From an uncultured Eubacteriales bacterium (lineage in GTDB: Bacteria; Bacillota; Clostridia; Peptostreptococcales; Anaerovoracaceae), in assembly GCA_902786815.1 (NCBI GenBank), contig CADADV010000005.1, forward strand, positions 1 to 64,000: a DNA stretch of 64,000 nucleotides, in the 5' to 3' direction. A model generated the notes under the pieces. The model had not been told where the DNA came from. It worked only from the letters and a program-made list of their open reading frames with translations, and did no database searches. Position numbers and translations under genes: made by a program. This document shows positions 42,673-53,379 of this stretch, piece after piece. The number at the start of each line of letters is the position of its first letter. The stretch's first letter is position 1.

Positions 42673-43764
42673 ATGTATATCAAAGAAATAGAACTTACAA
42701 ACTTCAGGAATTACAAAGAACAGAAAGTATCCTTCAGCAGGGGTGTGAATATTTTCATTGGCAAGAACGCCCAGGGAAAAACCAATCTGCTGGAGGGTAT
42801 TTATTTGAATGCCTTCGGCAAATCTTTCAAAAGCGTGAGAGATAAAGAACTGATTCGTTTCGGAGAAGATTACTGCAGGATCAGTTCTGCAGCAGAAGAT
42901 GAAGAAAATGAACTGACCACAGAGATCCTTATCCAAAGCGACGGACGCAAAGGCATCAAAAAGGATGGAATCAAAGTAATAAAATCTTCTGAACTGTTAG
43001 ATAGAATATACATTATCATTTTTTCACCGGAGGATCTGCGGATCGTCAAGGATGAACCGGAAAAAAGAAGACGTTTCATCAACAGAGAACTATGTCAGAT
43101 CAGGGCAGGGTATCTGTCAGACTTAAATGATTACAATAAAATACTGAAACAGAGAAACACGTATTTAAAAGAGAAATCGATCGATTACGATCTGATGGAT
43201 ATCTGGGACCGGCAGCTTGCCGCCAGCGGCACCCGGATCATCCGCAAAAGAAAACAGTTCATAGACAGGATCGATGAAATAAGCAGAAGGATCCACAGCG
43301 GTATCACAGAAGGTCAGGAAAATCTGGAACTGCAATATGAATCCAACATTCCTGCCTCAGACAATTCGGAAGAAATATTTTATGACTATCTGGCCGCTGC
43401 GCGGGAAGATGATATCAGGACCGGTACAACGAGCAAAGGTCCTCACAGAGATGATATCAAAATCTCCGCAGATGGAATCGACCTTAGAAGATTCGGCTCC
43501 CAGGGGCAGCAGAGAACAGCAGCCCTGTCTCTGAAACTTTCGGAAATCAAAATCATAGAAGAGGAAAAAGGGGAAAAACCGATCCTGCTTCTGGATGATG
43601 TTTTATCTGAACTGGACAATGACCGGCAGACAATGCTGATCAGATCGCTCGGAGAAAATCAGCTGTTCATCACAACAACAGAAATAAATGAAAATGTTGC
43701 GCGTCGTCTCCCAACAGGAAAATATTTCAAAATTGTAAATGGGGAGGTCACGTCAGAAATATAA
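42673..43764 (+). CDS. recF: DNA replication and repair protein RecF, 363 aa
   Basis: This SMC-like ATPase helps load RecA at gaps. The N-terminus IELTNFRNYKEQKVSF is followed by Walker A GKNAQGKTNLLEG, the signature FGSQGQQRTAALSLKL and the Walker B segment PILLLDDVLSELD. Length is normal. A strong terminator follows at 43781. Confidence 0.96.
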   Translation: MYIKEIELTNFRNYKEQKVSFSRGVNIFIGKNAQGKTNLLEGIYLNAFGKSFKSVRDKELIRFGEDYCRISSAAEDEENELTTEILIQSDGRKGIKKDGIKVIKSSELLDRIYIIIFSPEDLRIVKDEPEKRRRFINRELCQIRAGYLSDLNDYNKILKQRNTYLKEKSIDYDLMDIWDRQLAASGTRIIRKRKQFIDRIDEISRRIHSGITEGQENLELQYESNIPASDNSEEIFYDYLAAAREDDIRTGTTSKGPHRDDIKISADGIDLRRFGSQGQQRTAALSLKLSEIKIIEEEKGEKPILLLDDVLSELDNDRQTMLIRSLGENQLFITTTEINENVARRLPTGKYFKIVNGEVTSEI

Positions 43765-43780
43765 ATATAAAGCAAAAAAT

Positions 43781-43824
43781 ACACGGTCTGGGAAGATTTT
43801 AATACCCAGGCCGTGTTTTTTATT
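43781..43824 (+). terminator. Terminator of dnaA-dnaN-recF
   Basis: ACACGGTCTGGG and CCCAGGCCGTGT form a 12-bp stem with one G-T pair, followed by TTTTTT. Confidence 0.9.
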
Positions 43825-43841
43825 AAAATAACCACAAAATG

Positions 43842-43870
43842 TTGTAAAACGGTCGATTTCATGCTACAAT
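43842..43870 (+). promoter_or_regulatory. Promoter of gyrB-gyrA
   Basis: TTGTAA (43842-43847) and TACAAT (43865-43870) are 17 bases apart. A second AT-rich TATAAT lies at 43894-43899 without a good -35 box. Confidence 0.6.
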
Positions 43871-43934
43871 ATAGTGTGTTTTGTGACAATTTATATAATA
43901 GTAAGAAACAGACAAAAACAAAAGGAGTAATTGA

Positions 43935-45839
43935 ATGGCAAAAAACGATAAAATACAGCAATACGATGCCGAACAAATACAGGTATTGGAGGGATTAGAG
44001 GCTGTAAGAAAAAGACCGGGCATGTACATCGGAAGTACCGGTTCCCCCGGACTTCACCATCTTGTTTATGAGATCGTGGACAACAGTGTGGATGAGGCGC
44101 TCGCCGGATTCTGCACCAACATCAAAGTCACCATCAATAAGGACAACTCGATCACCGTCGAAGACGACGGCAGAGGAATGCCGGTCGACGAACATCCGAA
44201 GATGAAACTTCCTGCTGTGGAAGTTATCCACACCGTGCTTCACGCCGGCGGTAAATTCGGCGGCGGCGGATACAAGGTATCCGGCGGACTGCACGGCGTC
44301 GGCGCATCCGTCGTCAACGCGCTTTCGACCCGCATGGAAGTCGAAGTCAGAAGAAACGGCAAAATCTACACACAGGCTTACGAACGCGGTAAGACTGTCA
44401 CGCCCCTTGAAGAAAAAGGAAACACCAGAAAAAGAGGATCGAAGACCACATTCTGGCCGGACCCTGCTATTTTTGATGATGTCGTTTACGACTACGACAC
44501 ACTCGCGAGAAGATTCCGTGAGATGGCCTTCCTGAACAAGGGCGTCAGGATCAGCATCAAGGATGAACGCTACGGACATGAAGATACGTTCTATTATGAA
44601 GGCGGCATCAAGCAGTACGTAGAGTACATCAACAGAACAAAAACACCGATCCATAAGGACATCGTGTATTTCGAAGTAACAGAAGCAAACAGGGAAGTGG
44701 AAATCGCCATCCAGTATACGGACGGTTACAGCGAGAATGTCGCTTCCTATGCCAACAACATCAAGACCACAGAAGGCGGCTTCCATCTGCAGGGCTTCAG
44801 GGCTGCTCTCACAAGGACCATCAACACCTACGCCAGAAACAGCAACATCCTTAAGGAAAAGGATGCGCCGTTCGAGGGCGATGATGTCAGAGAGGGCATC
44901 ACGGCGATCGTTTCCGTCAAACTGACAGAACCGCAGTTTGAAGGACAGACAAAGGCGAAACTCGGAAACTCAGATATGAGAGGTTTCGTAGAGACAGCAA
45001 CAGCGGATTATCTGTCCGCCTTCCTGGAGGAAAATCCGAAGCAGGCGAAGACGATCGTTGAGAAATGTCTGAGCGCAGCTAGGGCAAGAATGGCAGCCCG
45101 CAAGGCGAAGAACTCGGTCAGAAAGTCCTTCCTGGAAGGAAACTCCATGCCGGGCAAGCTGGCGGACTGTTCCGAAAAGAATCCGGAGATCTCCGAGATC
45201 TTCCTCGTAGAGGGTGACTCTGCGGGAGGCAGTGCCAAGGACGGCAGAGACAGGAAACGCCAGGCGATCCTGCCTTTGCGCGGTAAGATCCTGAACGTGG
45301 AGAAGGCCAGGATGGATAAGGTTCTGAGTTCGGAAGAAATCAAGAACATGATCACTGCCTTTGGATGCGGCATCGGCAAGGAATTCGACCTGTCGAAGCT
45401 CCGGTATCACAAGATCATCATCATGACCGATGCGGACGTCGACGGCGCCCACATCAGGACGCTGCTTTTGACCTTCTTCTACCGTTACATGACGCCGCTC
45501 ATCGAGAACGGCTACGTGTATGCGGCCCAGCCGCCGCTCTTCCGCGTCAAGAAGGGGAAGGATATCTACTACACATACTCCGACAGGGAGCAGGATGAAC
45601 TGCTGGAATCCCTGAAGGGAAGCAAATACGAAATCCAGCGTTACAAGGGTCTCGGCGAGATGGACGCAGAGCAGCTGTGGGATACGACCATGGACTACAG
45701 CAAGCGGACACTCGTTCAGATCACTGTGGAAGACGCCAATGCAGCTGACGAGATTTTCACCACCCTCATGGGTGACAAGGTCCCGCCGCGCAAGAAGTTC
45801 ATTGAAGACCACGCCGTGTATGCGACGCTCGATGTATAA
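43935..45839 (+). CDS. gyrB: DNA gyrase subunit B, 634 aa
   Basis: This is the ATPase subunit of gyrase. The GHKL fold has [25 protein letters not shown] and [17 protein letters not shown]; the TOPRIM part has [15 protein letters not shown] and DADVDGAHI; and the C-terminus has [13 protein letters not shown]. Length is normal for Gram-positive GyrB. GGAG precedes the ATG, and gyrA follows after 19 bases. Confidence 0.97.
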   Translation: MAKNDKIQQYDAEQIQVLEGLEAVRKRPGMYIGSTGSPGLHHLVYEIVDNSVDEALAGFCTNIKVTINKDNSITVEDDGRGMPVDEHPKMKLPAVEVIHTVLHAGGKFGGGGYKVSGGLHGVGASVVNALSTRMEVEVRRNGKIYTQAYERGKTVTPLEEKGNTRKRGSKTTFWPDPAIFDDVVYDYDTLARRFREMAFLNKGVRISIKDERYGHEDTFYYEGGIKQYVEYINRTKTPIHKDIVYFEVTEANREVEIAIQYTDGYSENVASYANNIKTTEGGFHLQGFRAALTRTINTYARNSNILKEKDAPFEGDDVREGITAIVSVKLTEPQFEGQTKAKLGNSDMRGFVETATADYLSAFLEENPKQAKTIVEKCLSAARARMAARKAKNSVRKSFLEGNSMPGKLADCSEKNPEISEIFLVEGDSAGGSAKDGRDRKRQAILPLRGKILNVEKARMDKVLSSEEIKNMITAFGCGIGKEFDLSKLRYHKIIIMTDADVDGAHIRTLLLTFFYRYMTPLIENGYVYAAQPPLFRVKKGKDIYYTYSDREQDELLESLKGSKYEIQRYKGLGEMDAEQLWDTTMDYSKRTLVQITVEDANAADEIFTTLMGDKVPPRKKFIEDHAVYATLDV

Positions 45840-45858
45840 GGAAAGGAGGGCATCTTAA

Positions 45859-48480
45859 GTGACGAAGAACAGTTTACTGGAAGACCAGAGAATGATACAG
45901 CACGAGATCCACGATGAGATGAAGAACTCCTACATCGACTACGCCATGAGCGTCATCGTGGGTAGAGCCCTTCCGGATGTCAGGGACGGACTCAAGCCTG
46001 TACACAGAAGAATTCTTTTTGGAATGAACGGTCTGGGGATCACCCCGGACAAACCACATAGAAAATCCGCCCGTATCGTCGGAGACGTCATGGGTAAATA
46101 CCACCCTCACGGTGACAGCTCCATCTATGAAGCGATGGTCAAGCTGGCCCAGCCGTTTGCGACACGGTATCCACTCATCGACGGACACGGCAACTTCGGT
46201 TCCATCGACGGTGACGGCGCTGCGGCCATGCGTTATACGGAAGCACGTATGACGCCGTTCGCGCTGCAGATGATCCGGGACATCGACAAGAACACCGTCG
46301 ACATGATTCCGAACTTCGATGAAGAGGAACTGGAACCGGTCGTACTGCCGTCCCGCGTGCCGAACCTGCTCATCAACGGCAGCAACGGTATCGCCGTCGG
46401 CATGGCCACATCCATTCCGCCGCACAATCTGAGCGAGACCATCGACGCCTGCGTCAAGATGATCGAATGCGGAATCGACGATGAAGAATGCACCGTAGAC
46501 GATCTGATCAAAATCATCAAGGGACCGGACTTCCCGACCGGCGCCCAGATCCTGGGCAAGAAGGGATTCCAGGAAGCCTACCGGACCGGGCAGGGCAAAT
46601 GCGTCGTCCGTTCGGTCTGCGAAATCGAAGAGACCAGCAGAGGCAAATCCCAGATCATCGTGACCGAGATCCCGTATCAGGTGAACAAAGCCAGGATGCT
46701 GGAGCGTATGGCCGAAATGGTCCGCGACAAGAAGCTGGATGGTATATCGGCAATACGCGATGAATCAAACAGGCAGGGCATCCGGATCGTTATCGAACTC
46801 AAAGCAACCGCCAATCCGCGGGTCATGCTGAACAAACTTTATAAGCATACATCCCTGCAGGAAAACTGCAGTATGATCATGCTGGCAATCGTAGACGGCA
46901 GACCGAAAGTACTCAATCTCAAAGAAATCATCGAAGAGTACCTGAAGCACCAGAAGGATGTTGTAACAAGAAGAACGCAGTTCGACCTGGACAAGGCAGA
47001 AGCCAGAGCTCACATCGTCGAAGGTCTGCGTATCGCCCTGGACAACATCGATGAAGTCATCAAGACGATCCGGGAGAGCTACAACGACGCCAAGGAAAAA
47101 CTCATGAAGCGCTTCGGCCTTTCGGAGAAGCAGGCCCAGGCCATCCTCGATATGAGACTGGCCCGTCTGCAGGGACTGGAACGTGAGAAACTGGAAGCAG
47201 AGTACAAAGAGCTCTGCGAACGGATCGCTTACTACAAGAGCCTGCTGGCAGACGTCAAACTCCTCATGGGCGTCATCCGGGACGAACTCCTGGAGATCAA
47301 GAAGAAGTGGGGAGACAAGAGAAGGACGAAGATCCTCGCTGCTGTGGATGAAATGGATGAAGAAGACCTCATCGAAGAGAAGCAGGTCGCCATCACCCTG
47401 ACCCACAGAGGATATCTGAAGAGAGTAGCTGCCGATACTTATAAGACCCAGAGAAGGGGAGGCAAAGGCATCACAGGCCTGACTACAAGAGAGGATGATT
47501 TCGTACGCGATCTGATCATGACATCGTCCCACGATCACCTGATGTTCTTCACCAACATGGGCAAGGCGCACAAGATCCGGGCCTACGATATTCCGGAAGC
47601 CAACAGAACAGCCAAGGGAACCAACGCGGCCAACTTCCTGAACCTGATGCAGCGGGAACGCATCTCCGCGATCATCCCGTTCCGGGATTTCAGCGATGAC
47701 AAGTTCCTCATCTGCGTCACCAAGAAGGGAACCATCAAGAAGACAGCGATCTCAGCCTTTGATACCAACCGCAAGAGCGGCCTGATCGCGATCTCACTGA
47801 AGGACGGAGACGAGCTGGTTGAGATCAAGCAGACCTCCGGAAACGACAACGTGATCATCATCACCAGGAACGGCAAGTGCATCTGCTTCAGCGAGCAGGA
47901 TGTCCGTCCGATGGGAAGGAACGCAGGAGGCGTCAGAGCTATCAGTCTGGATCCGGACGATGAGGTCGTCGCCATGCAGCTGGTACAGCCGGGCGAAGAA
48001 CTGCTCGTCGTGACCAGCAAAGGCTACGGCAAACGTACGGCTGTCGAAGAATACAAGATCCAGGCAAGAGGCGGCAAGGGCCTTCTGACCTACGACAAGA
48101 GCAAGTTCAAGAAGACCGGACACCTCATCGGCGCCGTCGTTGTCGAGGATAAGGATGAAGTCATGCTCATCAATTCCAAGGGCACTGTCATCCGGATCGC
48201 AGCCAACGAGATCTCAAGACTCGGCCGCGCGACCCAGGGCGTCAAGATCATGCGGGTCGGCGAAGACATCGAAATCATCTCCATGTCGAAGGTGATCAAC
48301 GAAGAAGAGCGTGCCCAGCTGGCGGAGCAGGCGCAGAAGCAGAGAGAAAAGAGAAAAGCCGAAAAGCGCGCCGCCCAGGCCAAGGCCGACCGGGAAAAGG
48401 AAAAAGCCCGCAAGGCGGAAGAGGCTGCTGCCGAAGAAACTGAAGAAGACAGCGGCGAGCAGACGAAGTTTGATATTTGA
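45859..48480 (+). CDS. gyrA: DNA gyrase subunit A, 873 aa
   Basis: This is the DNA-cutting subunit. The active-site tyrosine lies in AMRYTEARM. The quinolone-determining stretch reads [10 protein letters not shown], with the usual Ser and Glu at the resistance positions, so no classical resistance change is seen there. A C-terminal beta-pinwheel follows ([11 protein letters not shown] is the GyrA box), and then an unusually Lys/Ala/Glu-rich acidic-basic tail of about 55 residues (from about 820). The start is GTG with AAAGGAGGG 9 bases ahead. Confidence 0.96.
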   Translation: MTKNSLLEDQRMIQHEIHDEMKNSYIDYAMSVIVGRALPDVRDGLKPVHRRILFGMNGLGITPDKPHRKSARIVGDVMGKYHPHGDSSIYEAMVKLAQPFATRYPLIDGHGNFGSIDGDGAAAMRYTEARMTPFALQMIRDIDKNTVDMIPNFDEEELEPVVLPSRVPNLLINGSNGIAVGMATSIPPHNLSETIDACVKMIECGIDDEECTVDDLIKIIKGPDFPTGAQILGKKGFQEAYRTGQGKCVVRSVCEIEETSRGKSQIIVTEIPYQVNKARMLERMAEMVRDKKLDGISAIRDESNRQGIRIVIELKATANPRVMLNKLYKHTSLQENCSMIMLAIVDGRPKVLNLKEIIEEYLKHQKDVVTRRTQFDLDKAEARAHIVEGLRIALDNIDEVIKTIRESYNDAKEKLMKRFGLSEKQAQAILDMRLARLQGLEREKLEAEYKELCERIAYYKSLLADVKLLMGVIRDELLEIKKKWGDKRRTKILAAVDEMDEEDLIEEKQVAITLTHRGYLKRVAADTYKTQRRGGKGITGLTTREDDFVRDLIMTSSHDHLMFFTNMGKAHKIRAYDIPEANRTAKGTNAANFLNLMQRERISAIIPFRDFSDDKFLICVTKKGTIKKTAISAFDTNRKSGLIAISLKDGDELVEIKQTSGNDNVIIITRNGKCICFSEQDVRPMGRNAGGVRAISLDPDDEVVAMQLVQPGEELLVVTSKGYGKRTAVEEYKIQARGGKGLLTYDKSKFKKTGHLIGAVVVEDKDEVMLINSKGTVIRIAANEISRLGRATQGVKIMRVGEDIEIISMSKVINEEERAQLAEQAQKQREKRKAEKRAAQAKADREKEKARKAEEAAAEETEEDSGEQTKFDI

Positions 48481-48570
48481 TTCGCATAATTGATTCGGTA
48501 ATTAATTCGCATAATCGATTCACATTTTAATTCGATATTCAACTCGATACAGCAAGGAGAAACACAGTAC

Positions 48571-49554
48571 ATGAAAAGAGTATTTTCCGGCGTACAGCCG
48601 ACAGGAAACATCCATATCGGGAATTATCTCGGCGCCCTCAAGCAGTTTGTCGAACTGCAGGAGGATCACGAGTGCATCTACTGCATCGTCGATGAACACG
48701 CCATCACCGTGCCCCAGGATCCGAAGGAACTCCGGGAGCACATCCTGGACGTAGCGGCCCTGTACATGGCCATCGGCGTGGACCCGAAGAAGTCCATCAT
48801 CTTCGTTCAGTCCCAGGTCAGCCAGCATGCGGAGCTGGGCTGGGTCCTCTGCTGCAACTGCTACACAGGAGAGCTTTCGCGAATGACCCAGTTCAAAGCC
48901 AAGAGCGGCGGCAATGAATCCGTCGGAACGGGCCTTCTGACTTATCCGGTACTCATGGCGGCAGACATCCTTCTTTATGACACAGATGTCGTTCCGGTCG
49001 GCAACGACCAGAAGCAGCACATTGAGCTTACCCGCGACATCGCCATCCGGGTCAACAACAAATACGGCAAGACCTTCGTCGTTCCGGAAGGACGGTTCAT
49101 GAAGGAAGGCGCCCGCATCATGGCCCTGGACGATCCGGAAGCCAAGATGAGCAAGAGCGCGGAGAACATCCACTCCCGCATCTCCCTCCTCGACGAGGAC
49201 AGCAAAATCAAAAAGTCCATCATGCGCGCAACTACAGACTCTGACGGTGAGTTCCGCTTCGACCCGGTCAACAAACCGGGCGTCAGCAACCTGCTCAACA
49301 TCTACAGCGCATTCAGCGGCGTTTCCGTCGATGAGATCCTGGCAGGGCAGAGCTGGAGAGGCTACGGCGACCTGAAGAAAGAACTGGTAGCCGTCACACA
49401 GGAAGCCCTCGCACCGATCAAGAAGAACTACGAAGAGATCCGCCATTCCGAGGAACTCATCCGCGTTCTCAATGACGGTGCAGAAAGAGCATCCGCCATC
49501 GCCGCGCCGGTCATGCAGCGCGTCAGAGACAAGTTCGGGCTCGGCCTGGGATGA
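48571..49554 (+). CDS. trpS: Tryptophanyl-tRNA synthetase, 327 aa
   Basis: A class I synthetase that charges tRNA-Trp. The ATP-binding HIGH-type motif is HIGNYLG (near residue 16), and the KMSKS loop is intact in AKMSKSAENI. GNDQKQHIELTRDIA is the typical substrate segment. AAGGAG lies before the ATG. The 90 bases upstream hold several degenerate copies of an AT-rich ATTGATTCG-like motif. Confidence 0.96.
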   Translation: MKRVFSGVQPTGNIHIGNYLGALKQFVELQEDHECIYCIVDEHAITVPQDPKELREHILDVAALYMAIGVDPKKSIIFVQSQVSQHAELGWVLCCNCYTGELSRMTQFKAKSGGNESVGTGLLTYPVLMAADILLYDTDVVPVGNDQKQHIELTRDIAIRVNNKYGKTFVVPEGRFMKEGARIMALDDPEAKMSKSAENIHSRISLLDEDSKIKKSIMRATTDSDGEFRFDPVNKPGVSNLLNIYSAFSGVSVDEILAGQSWRGYGDLKKELVAVTQEALAPIKKNYEEIRHSEELIRVLNDGAERASAIAAPVMQRVRDKFGLGLG

Positions 49555-49628
49555 TCGCGGGATAGGCTTAACGCAAGTCCGGCTTTCCTGGGCACGACTT
49601 TCACAGGCCGGAGAGCTTTTGCATTAAA

Positions 49629-50831
49629 ATGATCAATCAAGAAGAAGTCCTAGTTCCCCAGCCCCGGCTGGGGACTACGGTTTATGTCACAACTCTTATA
49701 ATCATGATGACGGTCCAGTGGATGACGCTGGACATGTATCTTCCTGCGCTTCCGGTGCTCAAGACAGAATTCGGCGCATCGGAGGCCCTTCTGAATATCA
49801 GCCTGAACAGCGACCTGTTCGCGTGTGCCATCGGCACCCTCATCGGCGGGACCATCAGCGACAAGTACGGACGCAACCCCATCATGATCATCGGACTGAT
49901 CCTGGCAGGCGTGCCGCTTCTGGCAGCCGGTTTTTCCCGGGGCGTGTGGTTCCTGACGATCATGCGCGGACTGTCCGGCCTCGGCGGAGGATTCGCCCTG
50001 ACTGTAGCGGCGGCCATCGTCAGGGACAGCTTCAAAGGCAGGACCTTTCAGCTGGTCACCACGCTGACACAGGCGGCAGCAGTCATCGGCCCGCTGTTCG
50101 CACCGGCTATCGGCGCGTTCCTGATCGAGTATCTGTCCTGGAGATGGATCTTTTTCCTCGAGGCAGCCGCGATCCTGCTGACCCTCATTCCGTTCTTCAT
50201 TGCGGCAGAGACCTGGCCGAAAGAAAAGCGGCAGGTCGACAATGTGCTGCAGGCAACGATACAGGCCTTCGACATCGCGCGGGATTCGAAATATCTTTGC
50301 TTCATCGGGTGGGCCATGATCCTCACCATTCCGCTGTGGGCCTACATCGGCGTATGTTCCTATGTCTATTATGAATACTTCGGCGTGAGCAATCTGCAGT
50401 ACGCCATCCTGTACGCGGCGGGAACACTGGTGTCCTTCTCCGCGCCGTTCATGTACATGTTCCTGACAAAAGCGACGGGCACGAAGAAGACCGCGGTGAT
50501 CGCGATCCTCATGACAGGGGTCGCCGCCATCCTGTTCGGCACCATCGGTCACGTGAATCCCGTTCTGTTTCTGGTCGCCATGGTCCCGGTTTACTTAGTC
50601 GAGGGAATCGTCCGTACGCTGGGCACTGTGGAGGTCCTCAACCGCTACCACGACGAAGCCGGCTCGGCCAGCGCCGTTAACGGCTTCGGCCTCCTGATCA
50701 TCAGTGTGCCCGGAACCGCTATCGCGACTATGGGCTGGAGCTCCTTCATCACCGGCATCGCTGTCATCACCGGCGCCTGCGCTGTCTGCGCCGCGCTGCT
50801 ATGGATCCACGGACGGAAGTTTGTGGAGTAG
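49629..50831 (+). CDS. MFS transporter of the Bcr/CflA drug-efflux type, 400 aa
   Basis: About twelve hydrophobic segments can be counted. The N-terminal region WMTLDMYLPALPVLKTEFGA and the loop GTISDKYGRNPIMIIG are typical of the Bcr/CflA (DHA1) family of proton-driven exporters, as is the GGGFALTVAAAIVRD helix. The substrate cannot be told from sequence. No strong ribosome binding site stands before the ATG. It is a single gene on the plus strand, followed by the 74-bp repeat array. Confidence 0.85.
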   Translation: MINQEEVLVPQPRLGTTVYVTTLIIMMTVQWMTLDMYLPALPVLKTEFGASEALLNISLNSDLFACAIGTLIGGTISDKYGRNPIMIIGLILAGVPLLAAGFSRGVWFLTIMRGLSGLGGGFALTVAAAIVRDSFKGRTFQLVTTLTQAAAVIGPLFAPAIGAFLIEYLSWRWIFFLEAAAILLTLIPFFIAAETWPKEKRQVDNVLQATIQAFDIARDSKYLCFIGWAMILTIPLWAYIGVCSYVYYEYFGVSNLQYAILYAAGTLVSFSAPFMYMFLTKATGTKKTAVIAILMTGVAAILFGTIGHVNPVLFLVAMVPVYLVEGIVRTLGTVEVLNRYHDEAGSASAVNGFGLLIISVPGTAIATMGWSSFITGIAVITGACAVCAALLWIHGRKFVE

Positions 50832-50861
50832 GTTTGCGGGGTAACAGGACCGGCGCTGGTT

Positions 50862-51320
50862 TAGTGGTTGCAGGCAGTGGGCCGGCCGGGCTTCAACCAA
50901 CGGCCGGACGAAGAGTCAAGGGTTTGCGGAGGTGGCTGGTGGTTGAGACAGCCCAGGCTCGCTGTCCTAACCACCAGCCAAGCGGAGTATCAAGGGTTTG
51001 CGGAGGTGGCTGGTGGTTGAGACAGCTCAGGCTCGCTGTCCTAACCAACGGCTGAACGAAGAATCAAGGGTTTGAGGCGGTGCCTGTTGGTTGAAACAGC
51101 CCAGGCTCGCTGTCCTAACCAACGGCCGAACGAAGAATCAAGGGTTTGCGGAGGTGCCTGTTGGTTGAGACAGCCTAGGCTCGCTGTCCTAACCACCAGC
51201 CGAACGAAGAATCAAGGGTTTGAGGCGGTGCCTGTTGGTTGAAACAGCCCAGGCTCGCTGTCCTAACCACCAGCCGAACGAAGAATCAAGGGTTCGCGGC
51301 ACCACCTGTTGGTTCTGCGC
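50862..51320. repeat. 74-bp tandem repeat array with hairpin-forming units
   Basis: The motif CAAGGGTTTG recurs at 50917, 50991, 51065, 51139 and 51213 and, as CAAGGGTTCG, at 51287, always exactly 74 bases apart. That makes five full units plus degenerate part-units at both ends. Each unit has a core CAGGCTCGCTGTCCTAACCA flanked by complementary arms (GGTGGTT/AACCACC or GTTGGTT/AACCAAC) and can fold into a hairpin with an inner ACAGC/GCTGT stem. Seventy-four is not a multiple of three, so it is not a coding repeat. It fills most of the 570-base gap after the transporter gene. Confidence 0.9.
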
Positions 51321-51350
51321 AGCAGCACGGAATAGAGCTGCTGGAAATGA

Positions 51351-51373
51351 CCTATCAAATGATAGGCTTTTTT
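51351..51373 (+). terminator. Small terminator after the repeat array
   Basis: CCTATC and GATAGG pair around AAAT and are followed by CTTTTTT. It would end transcripts that come through the array and isolate the following gene, whose own TATAAT lies directly after it. Confidence 0.65.
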
Positions 51374-51401
51374 GTTATAATAAAAAAACTGGAGGCAACA
51401 T

Positions 51402-51932
51402 ATGAGCAATCGAAAGATTATTGTTACCGGTTATTTTGGTGCGCCTATTGAAGAAACAGCTAAGAAGCTGGCGGCGTCCGAAGGGCTGGAATACATTTCT
51501 CTCGACGAGGAGATCACAAAACGCGACGGGCGAAGCATCAAGCGTCTTGTCATGATGAACGGCGAGCACGGCTACCGGAACCAAGAGTACGAGGTGCTGC
51601 AGGAACTGTGCGGCGACGAAGAGGAAGCAGCGGACACGGACGCACCGGCATGCGACGCAGCCGGAAACGGCGCAGGCCTTGTCATCGCTTGCGGCGACGG
51701 GGTCCTCTATGACGACGACTCGCGGGAGATCATCTCGCGCCACGAGCTGGTCATCGCCGGCGAGGAGATGACAACCGATGAGCTCTGGGAGAATGCAAAA
51801 GCAATCGAAGACTCGTACCACGCGTTCATGGCATTCGGCACAGAGGAAGAAAAGCGCGCGGCCTTCGAGCAGCTGATACAGCGGCAGAGAAATCTGTTCG
51901 CGCAGGTCAGGGGCGAGGACTCCGGCATGTAA
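51402..51932 (+). CDS. Shikimate-kinase-like protein lacking the P-loop, 176 aa
   Basis: The sequence follows the layout of shikimate kinase: VTGYFGAPIEETAKKLA where the P-loop should be, then SLDEEITKRDGRSIKRLV and GEHGYRNQEYEVLQEL, IACGDGVLYDD in place of ATGGG, a lid-like acidic region and a final LIQRQRNLFAQV helix. The Walker A GxxGxGK(S/T) is replaced by GYFGAPIEET, so ATP binding is unlikely. An acidic, Ala-rich insertion sits near 73-90. It is probably a pseudoenzyme. GGAGG lies before the ATG. It stands between the repeat array and a DUF2148 gene, and its role is unknown. Confidence 0.65.
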   Translation: MSNRKIIVTGYFGAPIEETAKKLAASEGLEYISLDEEITKRDGRSIKRLVMMNGEHGYRNQEYEVLQELCGDEEEAADTDAPACDAAGNGAGLVIACGDGVLYDDDSREIISRHELVIAGEEMTTDELWENAKAIEDSYHAFMAFGTEEEKRAAFEQLIQRQRNLFAQVRGEDSGM

Positions 51933-52064
51933 ACACAGGCGGGAAAGCGAAACCAGGCGGGAAAGCGCAGACGAACATAACGGAACGACAATATAACGGC
52001 GAGATAAAGACAAAAGGACGACAACATAACGGCAACATAACAACGATATGAAAGGAACAACGAA

Positions 52065-52613
52065 ATGATACAGGACAGATTATTGGCATCGAGTGAAGCG
52101 GCGATCCGGGTCGGGCAGGCCATGATCGCGGCGGCCATGACGGCGCCAAAGGGAAACGGCGTCGATGATGTGCAGGGCGTGCTCCTTACCGGGGAGGATA
52201 AGGATGTGCTGGCTGCGCATATGCGCGACATCGCGGATGAAACAGGCGAAGATTTTTATGCCCGGGACGCCGGCAACGTGGACAACAGCTTCTGCGTGGT
52301 TTTGCTTTGGGCGGAGAATAAACCGCAAAAGCTGGCACACTGCGGGATGTGCGGATTCAAGAACTGCGGTGCATGCAAGAAGGCAGGCGCCATGTGCGCG
52401 TTCAGTGTGACGGATCTGGGAATCGCGGTGGGATCTGCAGTATCGATCGCGGCGGACAACCGGATGGACAACCGGGTGCTCTTTTCCGCAGGCAAAGGCG
52501 CCGCCCGCATGGGGATTTTCGGAGAAGAGGTCAAGGTGTGCTACGGTATTCCGCTTTCCGTGGCTTCGAAGAGCGTGTTCTTCGACCGCGGTCCGGGAGA
52601 CGTGAAGTTCTAG
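52065..52613 (+). CDS. DUF2148 ferredoxin-like domain protein, 182 aa
   Basis: A conserved protein of anaerobes. The cysteine-rich centre HCGMCGFKNCGACKKAG (about residues 91-107), followed by another Cys (MCAFSV), resembles an iron-sulfur cluster site, with the DLGIAVGSAVSIAADNRMDN region that is typical of DUF2148. There is no membrane helix. AAAGGA precedes the ATG. The plsC gene starts 10 bases later, so the pair may be co-transcribed. The activity is not known for the family. Confidence 0.85.
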   Translation: MIQDRLLASSEAAIRVGQAMIAAAMTAPKGNGVDDVQGVLLTGEDKDVLAAHMRDIADETGEDFYARDAGNVDNSFCVVLLWAENKPQKLAHCGMCGFKNCGACKKAGAMCAFSVTDLGIAVGSAVSIAADNRMDNRVLFSAGKGAARMGIFGEEVKVCYGIPLSVASKSVFFDRGPGDVKF

Positions 52614-52623
52614 GAGACGAATC

Positions 52624-53379
52624 ATGAAAATCATACGCAACATCCCCGCGGCGATGAAGGTCCTGGGGGATGTGATCCACTACAATAAATACAAGAAAAA
52701 GATCGATAATGCAAAGGCATCCGGAGACTATGAGGAAGAGCGGAGGCTGATCCTGGAGGCGACATCGGGCTTTGGTCCGAAGACCATGGAGCAGTTCGGC
52801 GTCGATCTCCATGTCCACGGCGAGGAGAACATCCCGGACGAGGGACCTGTGGTCATGATGCTCAACCATCAGAGCTACGCGGATATCCCCGTGATGTTCG
52901 CGGTGTTCCGGAAATTCCAGTTCGGCTTCATCGCCAAACGCTATCTGGCGAAGGCGCCGGTCCTCGGAGAATGGATGCCGCGCATCCGCAGCGTTTTCAT
53001 CGAAAACGACGATCCGCGGGAAGCGCTCAAGGCAATCAACCAGGGAATCGAATACATCAACGACGGATTTTCCCTGGCGATCTGTCCGGAAGGCACGAGG
53101 AGCAAAGGCCCCACAGTCGGGCCGTTCATGCGCGGTGCGATCAAGCTCGCCACCAAACCCGGTGTGCCGATCGTTCCGGTCGCTCTCCACGGCACGTACC
53201 ACCTGATTGAAGAAACAGGCGTCGTCACGCCCGCGCGCGTTGACGTGAAGATATTCCCGCCGATCGAAACGGCAGGCATTTCGCGCAAGGAAGAAAAAGA
53301 GATAGCAGACAGAGTAGAGGCGCTGATCCGTGAAGGGGTGGCGGAGCTCGTACAGTTACAGGAGGATAACAATGGCTAA
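52624..53379 (+). CDS. plsC: 1-acyl-sn-glycerol-3-phosphate acyltransferase (PlsC family), 251 aa
   Basis: It acylates lysophosphatidate in phospholipid synthesis. The catalytic HX4D motif is HQSYAD in MLNHQSYADIPVMF (about 80). The substrate-binding PEGTRSKG follows near 157, and VPIVPVALHGTY is a third family motif. Only a weak hydrophobic stretch is seen, so the protein is probably peripheral. Its end overlaps the start of the nucleotidyltransferase gene by 8 bases. Confidence 0.9.
   Translation: MKIIRNIPAAMKVLGDVIHYNKYKKKIDNAKASGDYEEERRLILEATSGFGPKTMEQFGVDLHVHGEENIPDEGPVVMMLNHQSYADIPVMFAVFRKFQFGFIAKRYLAKAPVLGEWMPRIRSVFIENDDPREALKAINQGIEYINDGFSLAICPEGTRSKGPTVGPFMRGAIKLATKPGVPIVPVALHGTYHLIEETGVVTPARVDVKIFPPIETAGISRKEEKEIADRVEALIREGVAELVQLQEDNNG

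Noticed and set aside
50801-51055. Small coding frame across the first repeat units
   Set aside because: The repeat period is not a multiple of three and the frame continues the end of the transporter gene in another phase without a start signal.
50862-51320. CRISPR array
   Set aside because: The whole 74-bp unit is conserved; there are no unique spacers between repeats and no cas genes nearby.
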